Shown in pieces: positions 1-3,815 of a stretch of DNA of 5,364 nucleotides. The notes beneath the pieces were generated by a model. That model did no database searches and was not told the DNA's origin. It saw only the letters and a list, made by a program, of their open reading frames with translations. Within the stretch, counting starts at the first letter, position 1; every line of letters starts with the position of its first letter. The DNA comes from Acholeplasmataceae bacterium UBA6190. Its GTDB lineage: Bacteria > Bacillota_I > Bacilli_A > Acholeplasmatales > Acholeplasmataceae. Where the stretch lies: contig DITG01000089.1 in the NCBI GenBank assembly GCA_002422045.1, positions 1 through 5,364 on the forward strand. Direction: 5' to 3'. A program made the position numbers and the translations under genes.

Positions 1-9
1 GCATATATA

Positions 10-37
10 ATTATACCAATTTATTATGAATTGTCAA
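10..37 (-). promoter_or_regulatory. Strong sigma-A promoter reading out of the window to the left
   Basis: On the minus strand a perfect -35 hexamer TTGACA (32-37) is followed by 16 bases and a perfect -10 hexamer TATAAT (10-15). The -10 is preceded by TGG, which makes an extended -10 (TGnTATAAT). The expected transcription start is near position 3, so the gene it serves lies outside the window. Just upstream, two six-base A-tracts (T-tracts at 52-57 and 62-67 on the plus strand) are spaced exactly 10 bases apart, about where an UP element would sit. The promoter follows the probable terminator of the leftward operon, which fits a new unit starting on the same strand. Promoters this close to consensus often serve stable RNAs or abundant proteins, but the target is not visible. 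Confidence 0.75.
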
Positions 38-86
38 GGTAAAATACTGGGTTTTTTCATCTTTTTTCAGTATCGAAAATGAGGTC

Positions 87-107
87 AAAAAACGTCTGAT
101 TTCAGAC
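87..107 (-). terminator. Probable Rho-independent terminator of the leftward operon
   Basis: Read on the minus strand, the inverted repeat GTCTGAAATCAGAC (94-107) can form a stem of 5 to 6 base pairs with a very small loop. One base later comes a run of six T (87-92). The hairpin overlaps the last Val codon and the TGA stop of the MATE C-terminal segment. The stem is short and has only three G-C pairs, so it may be a modest terminator. Its place at the end of the operon and before a strong new promoter supports the call. Confidence 0.5.
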
Positions 108-515
108 TGTATTTTCAAGATAACTGCTCTTCGCTTCCCACTTCCTAGATTGCCATCTCGCATACATAAATACCCCTCGAAAGAGTTCATCAGATACATA
201 GGCCATATAGATGCCAAAGAGGCCCAAATTCAACACGATTCCAAACAGATATGCAAGACCAATGGTGATCCCGATCATGCTCACAATGGCTAGCTTAAGC
301 GGAAAAGCGGTATCGCCGGCAGCTCTGAGTGCACTGATGAATATCATGTTGAAGCTTCGAGCAAATTCCAGTAAAATTGCAAGCCACAAGATGTTTCTGA
401 CGGTTGAAACGATGGTCGGGTTACTTGTGAAAATACCAACGATTTGACCTGAAAATAGATTGACGAGCAAAGTTGCAGCAATCACAATGAACATGCTTCT
501 GATGGCTGTTTTCAT
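102..515 (-). CDS. MATE family efflux transporter, C-terminal segment (separated by an in-frame stop)
   Basis: This 137-residue segment holds the last four membrane helices of a MATE-family (NorM/DinF-like) drug/cation antiporter, at roughly residues 4-22, 43-63, 72-93 and 95-118. The family motif ending LRAAGDT lies near residues 63-69. It is in the same reading frame as the N-terminal segment at 522-1433. Only a TAA (522-524) and two sense codons (CAA, ACC) lie between that segment and this ATG (513-515). The ATG has no visible SD site, so it is probably not a native start. It is simply the first Met after the stop, although low-level reinitiation six bases past the stop is possible. The true gene is best read as 102-1433, about 443 codons, the usual size for MATE proteins. 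It ends with TGA inside a terminator-like hairpin. On its own this fragment is unlikely to transport anything. Family assignment is confident; treatment as a separate gene is not. Confidence 0.7.
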   Translation of the reverse strand: MKTAIRSMFIVIAATLLVNLFSGQIVGIFTSNPTIVSTVRNILWLAILLEFARSFNMIFISALRAAGDTAFPLKLAIVSMIGITIGLAYLFGIVLNLGLFGIYMAYVSDELFRGVFMYARWQSRKWEAKSSYLENTV

Positions 516-521
516 GGTTTG

Positions 522-524
522 TTA
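522..524 (-). other. In-frame TAA interrupting the MATE gene (probable pseudogene lesion)
   Basis: The stop of the N-terminal MATE segment and the start of the C-terminal segment share one frame: 1433 and 515 differ by 918, a multiple of three. The codons read Ala-His-TAA-Gln-Thr-Met-Lys. The sequence on both sides continues a normal MATE protein across the loop between helices 8 and 9, so nothing is inserted or deleted here. One base change from a Lys (AAA), Gln (CAA) or Glu (GAA) codon would create this TAA. The likeliest reading is a recent nonsense mutation or a base-call error. Readthrough or split translation is less likely. Confidence 0.85.
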
Positions 525-1433
525 ATGAGCTTTGTTGTAGTCTCTTTCACCAATGTAGTACCCTGTCATGATTCCATTGGCAGATGCATAGGCCAATGAG
601 AAAACATAGATGTAGGTCAAGATGGTATTGATGTATGATCTTGATGTTGTCATATCTGGACCGAGTTGGTTGACCATACCCAAAATGATGCTTTGCATGA
701 TGGTATATGTTAAGCTTTCACCAGCGCTTGGTAATCCGATTTTCAAGATCTGTTTGGATAATTCTTTCTCGATTCTGATGTGCTTCACTCTGACATGGAC
801 CAAGACAAATGCCATGGCCAGATAGACCAAGAGCATGAGACTGCGTACAAAAAGTGTCGATAAAGCAGCACCATAGACACCGAGTTCAGGAAAACCAAAA
901 CGTCCGTAAATCAACAGATAATTGCCCATGATGTTGAAGATATTGCCGATGATGACAACAATCGTGATTTGTTTCGCATAGCCATAACTACGTAACGAAG
1001 CTGTTACAATATTGGACATTGCCACAAAGACAAGCGATATGGCAATGACTTGAAAATAGATTTTTGAATCGTTGTAAAGGACTGGTTTTGTATTGACGAG
1101 TTGCAGCAACTGATCGGTTGAAAGTAGCATGATCCCTGCTGCCAAGATACCAACGAACAGATTCAATACTATACCGTTTCCAATGACTTTTTGTGCTAAG
1201 TCATCTCTTTTAGCCCCGATATACTGAGAAACCAAAACAGCAACCCCGTTGGTGATGATCAGCAAGGTCACTGCAAACATCATGATCAATGTGTTTGCAT
1301 TCCCGACAGATCCAACCGCATGATCGCTATAATTGGAAAGCATGAGTGTATCGACTGTGCTCATGAGCACAAAAAAGAGCAACTCGATTAATATTGGCCA
1401 GTAAATGGCACTGAAACTACGTTTTGTCTTCAT
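522..1433 (-). CDS. MATE family efflux transporter, N-terminal segment (prematurely terminated)
   Basis: This encodes the first 303 residues of a multidrug and toxic compound extrusion (MATE) transporter, an inner-membrane antiporter that uses a Na+ or H+ gradient to export organic cations or drugs. Eight of the family's twelve helices are visible, at about residues 12-32, 47-67, 88-106, 127-146, 157-176, 187-212, 240-257 and 268-293. The two-fold family repeat shows as SQYIGAKR (69-76) after helix 2 and YYIGERD (292-298) after helix 8. The N-terminus with STVDTLMLSNYSD resembles DinF-like members. Translation should stop at TAA 522-524, after helix 8, while the rest of the protein continues in frame at 102-515. 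The start is fixed, since an in-frame TGA lies four codons upstream (1443-1445). No SD site is seen before the ATG, which lies 18 bases after the DJ-1 family gene, so expression probably relies on coupling and may be weak. Substrate cannot be told from sequence. Confidence 0.8.
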   Translation of the reverse strand: MKTKRSFSAIYWPILIELLFFVLMSTVDTLMLSNYSDHAVGSVGNANTLIMMFAVTLLIITNGVAVLVSQYIGAKRDDLAQKVIGNGIVLNLFVGILAAGIMLLSTDQLLQLVNTKPVLYNDSKIYFQVIAISLVFVAMSNIVTASLRSYGYAKQITIVVIIGNIFNIMGNYLLIYGRFGFPELGVYGAALSTLFVRSLMLLVYLAMAFVLVHVRVKHIRIEKELSKQILKIGLPSAGESLTYTIMQSIILGMVNQLGPDMTTSRSYINTILTYIYVFSLAYASANGIMTGYYIGERDYNKAH

Positions 1434-1451
1434 ATGTGATGATCAAAATTG

Positions 1452-1997
1452 CTAGTAAAGAATGTTTTCTAGCAGACTTTTGGCCTTTTCTTCTCCTTGT
1501 AGATAACTGACGATTTCGTAAGCAAATTCATAGACTGCACCAGCACCGCGTGCCGTGATGATATGCGTATCTCTGATGGCTTTTTTTGATGGCTGATAAA
1601 AACCTTTGGGTGCGTCGATTTCACTTCCGGTAAACGCAGTGAATGATTTGCCATTCAATATGCCCGCACGCCCTAAAAATCTTGGTCCTGCACAAATGGC
1701 AGCAACCAACTGTTTCTTCTGATCGAAATGCTTGGCGATTTTTTGAATTTCAGTGTCAGAATCTATGGTCATTGCAACATATCTTCCACCAGGAATCACG
1801 ACAAAATCATAATCATCATACTTTGTATGAGATCCGAACTGATCGGCTTGAATGGGTAAGCCAAATGCGGTTTTGAGGTCAAGTGTGGATTCGAATGTGA
1901 TGCTTTTGACATCAAGCCCTGCTCTTTTAAGCAGTGCTCGTGTGCCCAACGCTTCAACATCTTCCATATGATTGCTAAATACGATGAGACCTTTCAT
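1452..1997 (-). CDS. DJ-1/PfpI family protein (class I glutamine amidotransferase-like fold)
   Basis: This 181-residue protein has the length and layout of DJ-1/YajL/ThiJ proteins. The nucleophile-elbow motif AAICAGP is at 99-105 with the conserved reactive cysteine at Cys102. The partner acidic residue is probably Glu15 in MEDVEALG, matching Glu18 of human DJ-1. VVIPGG is at 66-71, and the C-terminal TARGAGAVYEFA (148-159) matches the family's TSRGPGTAFEFA-type motif. Known members are cytosolic and linked to oxidative or carbonyl stress, with chaperone, glyoxalase or disputed deglycase activity; the exact reaction here cannot be read from sequence. The start is well supported: GGGGTGATC, a near-perfect SD, lies just before the ATG and is built from the last codons and stop of mtnN four bases upstream. 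It sits between mtnN and the MATE gene and ends with TAG. Family confidence is high; function is open. Confidence 0.92.
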   Translation of the reverse strand: MKGLIVFSNHMEDVEALGTRALLKRAGLDVKSITFESTLDLKTAFGLPIQADQFGSHTKYDDYDFVVIPGGRYVAMTIDSDTEIQKIAKHFDQKKQLVAAICAGPRFLGRAGILNGKSFTAFTGSEIDAPKGFYQPSKKAIRDTHIITARGAGAVYEFAYEIVSYLQGEEKAKSLLENILY

Positions 1998-2001
1998 GAG
2001 A

Positions 2002-2589
2002 TCACCCCTTGATTAATCGATAGACATGAAGGAGGATATTTGCACCTTCTTCAGCCTCGAATTTCTGGTATTGTTCCAAGTGATTGGTTGATCCGATGAT
2101 GTCGGAGACAACCTTGATGGCAATGATTGGTACATGATGAAGATGAGCAACATGATACAGTGCCGCACCTTCCATATCGACCAAATAACTGCCCTGTCTT
2201 TTTTCTGTCATGAAGACATCTCCAGTGAGCAAATGACCAAATTTGACTTTTGCCAATGCCGAGGAAACCTTCTCTTTTAATTGTAGATCTGAGGTAAATG
2301 ATGTTGGCATACCTGGGACCTGGCCTTTGTCATAGCCAAACATCGATAGGTCAAAATCGTGATATTTCGCATCATCGATGATGACCAGATCACCTGTCTG
2401 ATAGGGTTCGGTTGCACCTGCAAAACCCAGATTCACAATATGACTCACATCATGTCTCGACAAATAAGCACTTAACTGACTTGCGGCATTGACTTTGCCG
2501 ACGCCTGTGATCAATAGTGACTGAACTGTTGGGTGTTCCTTGAGGATAGCACTCACTTCTGATGCCATGGCGGCAACAAAGAGCATCAT
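2002..2589 (-). CDS. mtnN: 5'-methylthioadenosine/S-adenosylhomocysteine nucleosidase
   Basis: MtnN (Pfs) hydrolyses 5'-methylthioadenosine and S-adenosylhomocysteine to adenine and the thiosugar. This clears by-products of S-adenosylmethionine reactions and, in many bacteria, feeds methionine salvage or AI-2 synthesis. The key residues match the E. coli enzyme: Glu11 in MASE (E. coli Glu12), Met139-Glu140 in VDMEGAA (Met173-Glu174) and Asp163 in VSD (Asp197), with the same 23-residue gap between the last two. GVGKVNA (29-35) and LTGDVF (121-126) are also typical. At 195 residues it is shorter than the 232 of E. coli, with the shortening in the middle region before the DMEGAA motif. The ATG overlaps the udk TGA as ATGA, which suggests translational coupling. 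GGTGA lies six bases before the ATG. Two tandem ATGs leave a one-residue doubt about the start. A udk-mtnN neighbourhood, with other genes between, also occurs in Bacillus. Confidence 0.93.
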   Translation of the reverse strand: MMLFVAAMASEVSAILKEHPTVQSLLITGVGKVNAASQLSAYLSRHDVSHIVNLGFAGATEPYQTGDLVIIDDAKYHDFDLSMFGYDKGQVPGMPTSFTSDLQLKEKVSSALAKVKFGHLLTGDVFMTEKRQGSYLVDMEGAALYHVAHLHHVPIIAIKVVSDIIGSTNHLEQYQKFEAEEGANILLHVYRLIKG

Positions 2590-3212
2590 TTGATTTCACC
2601 GATGATCTGTTTGATTTTGGTGACAATCAAATCGACAGCGATATCATGCTTACGGTCATTCGGTATGATGACATCCGCATAACGTTTCGTTGGTTTAATG
2701 TGCTTGTGATACATCGGTTTGACCGTATTCTCATACTGGCTGATGATGCTTTCAAGGCTTCTGCCTCTTTCTCTCATGTCACGAAGCATGCGTCTGATGA
2801 ATCTGGTATCGTCATCGAGTTCAACGAAGAGATTCATATCAGATAGATCCCTGATCTTTTCATTTTCAAGAATCAAAATGCCTTCAACGATGATGATGGG
2901 TTTTGGTTCGACATGTTCAATCACTCTTGAACGGGTATGCATCACAAAATCATAGGTTGGTTTTTCAATGGATTTTCCACTTAATAATGCTTGCAGATGA
3001 AGATAAAGCAATTGATTATCCAGTGAACTAGGATGGTCGTAGTTGGTCAAATAACGAGCTTCCAGAGGAAGATCGCCTTGATCAAGATAGTAATCATCAT
3101 GCTTGATGATGAGTACTTCTTCTAGACCCGCCTTTTCGAGTATTTCTCTGACGACGGTGCTTTTTCCGGAAGCTGAACCTCCGGCAACTAAAATGAGTAA
3201 TGGTTTCTTCAT
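2586..3212 (-). CDS. udk: Uridine kinase
   Basis: Udk phosphorylates uridine and cytidine to UMP and CMP using ATP or GTP in pyrimidine salvage; it is cytosolic. The 208-residue length is normal. Visible motifs in order are the Walker A loop GGSASGKST (11-19), DDYY (39-42), NYDHPSSLD (57-65), PTYDF with MHTR (85-94), the Walker B-like VEGILIL (109-115), the lid motif RRMLRDMRERGRS (140-152) and KPMYHKHIKPTKRYADVIIP (165-184). These distinguish it from the related phosphoribulokinase and pantothenate kinase branches. The start is supported by AGGTGA (3220-3225), seven bases upstream of the ATG and 15 bases or fewer after the GNAT gene. The TGA stop overlaps the mtnN start by four bases (2586-2589). 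No regulatory element of its own is seen, so it is probably transcribed from upstream of the GNAT gene. Confidence 0.95.
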   Translation of the reverse strand: MKKPLLILVAGGSASGKSTVVREILEKAGLEEVLIIKHDDYYLDQGDLPLEARYLTNYDHPSSLDNQLLYLHLQALLSGKSIEKPTYDFVMHTRSRVIEHVEPKPIIIVEGILILENEKIRDLSDMNLFVELDDDTRFIRRMLRDMRERGRSLESIISQYENTVKPMYHKHIKPTKRYADVIIPNDRKHDIAVDLIVTKIKQIIGEIK

Positions 3213-3227
3213 CTGCCATTCACCTGA

Positions 3228-3539
3228 CTAGATCAGACATTCAGGCGCAAGTACAGCCTGAGTTTCTTCATCCATGATATCCTGGCATTCTTTGTGTTTC
3301 TTGAACCATACCACGGCGTATGGGCATGTCGCAACCACCTTAAATCCTTTGGATTTGGCATGACGATAGACTTCATGCATGAGTTGCGATGCGATACCTT
3401 GGCCTCTGAGCAACGGATCCACATAGGTGTGATCAACGACGACAATGCCTGGCTTGATGAATGGGAAAGTTGCATTGACAATGACTTTACTTTGTTCGTC
3501 TAATACATAGATACGATGGTTTTCATAGATATATTGCAT
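3228..3539 (-). CDS. Small GNAT-family N-acetyltransferase (PF14542-like, YjdJ type)
   Basis: From the preferred start this is a 103-residue single-domain GNAT protein of the compact PF14542 type. The acetyl-CoA pyrophosphate loop is RGQGIA, set in VDPLLRGQGIASQLM. The family's C-terminal signature is ATCPYAVVWFKKHKE, matching the usual CPY...(W/Y)F..HPE pattern. Members are small cytosolic acetyltransferases of mostly unknown substrate. Start choice: an ATG at 3546-3548 directly abuts the SD AGAGGAG (3549-3555) with no spacing, so it is unlikely to be used. The next in-frame ATG (3537-3539) lies nine bases from the SD and is preferred; using the first would add Met-Ile-Thr. It ends with TAG 15 bases before udk and is the first gene of the leftward operon. 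Substrate and link to nucleoside salvage are unknown. Confidence 0.87.
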   Translation of the reverse strand: MQYIYENHRIYVLDEQSKVIVNATFPFIKPGIVVVDHTYVDPLLRGQGIASQLMHEVYRHAKSKGFKVVATCPYAVVWFKKHKECQDIMDEETQAVLAPECLI

Positions 3540-3548
3540 AGTGATCAT

Positions 3549-3555
3549 CTCCTCT
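3549..3555 (-). promoter_or_regulatory. Ribosome binding site deciding the GNAT start
   Basis: AGAGGAG on the minus strand is a strong SD. It touches the first possible ATG (3546-3548) with zero spacing but lies nine bases from the second (3537-3539). The second ATG is therefore the better start. Confidence 0.7.
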
Positions 3556-3560
3556 TATAT

Positions 3561-3569
3561 AGTATATCA
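3561..3569 (-). promoter_or_regulatory. Candidate extended -10 promoter element for the leftward operon
   Basis: The minus strand reads TGATATACT: a good -10 hexamer TATACT (3561-3566) with the TGn extension just upstream. No good -35 lies at 16-18 bases; the nearest hexamers are GAGGTA and TGAGGT-like. Transcription would start near 3554, on top of the SD, leaving an untranslated leader of only about 15 bases. This is plausible but weakly supported; the true promoter may lie further upstream in the AT-rich stretch. Confidence 0.35.
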
Positions 3570-3704
3570 AAAATGACGAGATATACCTCACAGATGTATG
3601 AAAAAATCGAATCACGATCAATCTTTTTGAGTGACTAAATTGTCAATGATCAAACATCTTGCAATTGTAAATGTATGCATCTTCTGTCATCTTCCACTTT
3701 TGAA

Positions 3705-3719
3705 TTATTATTATTATAA
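3705..3719. promoter_or_regulatory. Candidate PerR/Fur-family operator (PerR box)
   Basis: TTATTATTATTATAA matches the Bacillus PerR-box consensus TTATAATnATTATAA at 13 of 14 defined positions, with one mismatch in the left half. It matches the related Fur box less well (about 11 of 14). It overlaps one of the TATAAT hexamers (3715-3720) and lies about 97 bases upstream of a ZosA-like ATPase. In B. subtilis, zosA belongs to the PerR regulon. Caution: the site is also a simple ATT repeat in A/T-rich DNA, so chance is a real alternative. Confidence 0.4.
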
Positions 3720-3732
3720 TTAAGACATCTTT

Positions 3733-3760
3733 TTATAATAAATGAAGCCTTTATTTATAA
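3733..3760. repeat. Imperfect A/T palindrome upstream of the metal ATPase
   Basis: TTATAATAAA (3733-3742) is complementary to TTTATTTATAA (3750-3760) across a seven-base spacer, giving ten pairs with one bulged T. As RNA it would be a weak, all A-U hairpin, so a DNA operator is more likely than a terminator if it has any function. It spans two of the TATAAT hexamers. It does not clearly match an ArsR/CzrA or Zur operator that I know. Confidence 0.35.
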
Positions 3761-3761
3761 T
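3733..3761 (+). promoter_or_regulatory. Candidate sigma-A promoter for the metal ATPase
   Basis: A perfect -10 TATAAT (3756-3761) lies 17 bases after TTATAA (3733-3738), a poor -35 (three of six matches to TTGACA). The leader would be about 48 bases. Other -10-like hexamers at 3715, 3734 and 3774 (TATGAT, followed by AAAAT) are alternatives, and none has a good -35. A weak -35 would fit a promoter that needs or escapes a regulator, but the exact start cannot be decided by eye. Confidence 0.3.
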
Positions 3762-3803
3762 GAGGATTGAGGATATGATAAAATAGTAGTAGATAAATAA
3801 TCT

Positions 3804-3810
3804 TGGAGGA
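3804..3810 (+). promoter_or_regulatory. Ribosome binding site of the metal ATPase
   Basis: TGGAGGA, with the core GGAGG, lies at ideal spacing (about six bases) before the ATG at 3816-3818. This fixes the start and shows that the protein really begins without an N-terminal metal-binding domain. Confidence 0.85.
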
Positions 3811-3815
3811 TTCAA

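Larger units (their letters stand above)
3540..3815. other. Divergent AT-rich intergenic region
   Basis: This 276-base gap separates the leftward GNAT-led operon from the rightward metal ATPase. I see no coding sequence or RNA gene in it. The half near GNAT (about 3556-3700) has ordinary composition, an isolated TTGACA on the minus strand (3641-3646) without a matching -10, and the short near-palindrome TTGCAATTGTAA (3660-3671). The half near the ATPase (3700-3800) is almost pure A/T. It holds three TATAAT hexamers on the plus strand (3715, 3734, 3756), one TATGAT (3774), a PerR-like box and an imperfect palindrome. Promoters for both transcription units should lie here. Confidence 0.7.

Noticed and set aside
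44..73. Inverted repeat ATACTG ... CAGTAT with an 18-base loop downstream of the MATE gene, as a second terminator
   Set aside because: The six-pair stem has few G-C pairs, the loop is long and the T-run after it is short. The stretch is better explained as phased A-tracts upstream of the strong leftward promoter.
211..447. Plus-strand open frame inside the MATE C-terminal region, and similar ones at 622-825, 1643-1876, 2562-2846, 2719-2955 and 3294-3503
   Set aside because: They lie antisense to well-recognised genes, show no recognisable domains and are explained as shadows of the real frames.
102..1433. Programmed frameshift in the MATE gene
   Set aside because: Both halves are in exactly the same frame, so the break is a plain in-frame stop and not a frameshift.
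3641..3646. Perfect TTGACA on the minus strand as the -35 of the leftward operon
   Set aside because: At 16-18 bases downstream the sequence is around GATTGA, which does not resemble a -10, so no complete promoter is formed.
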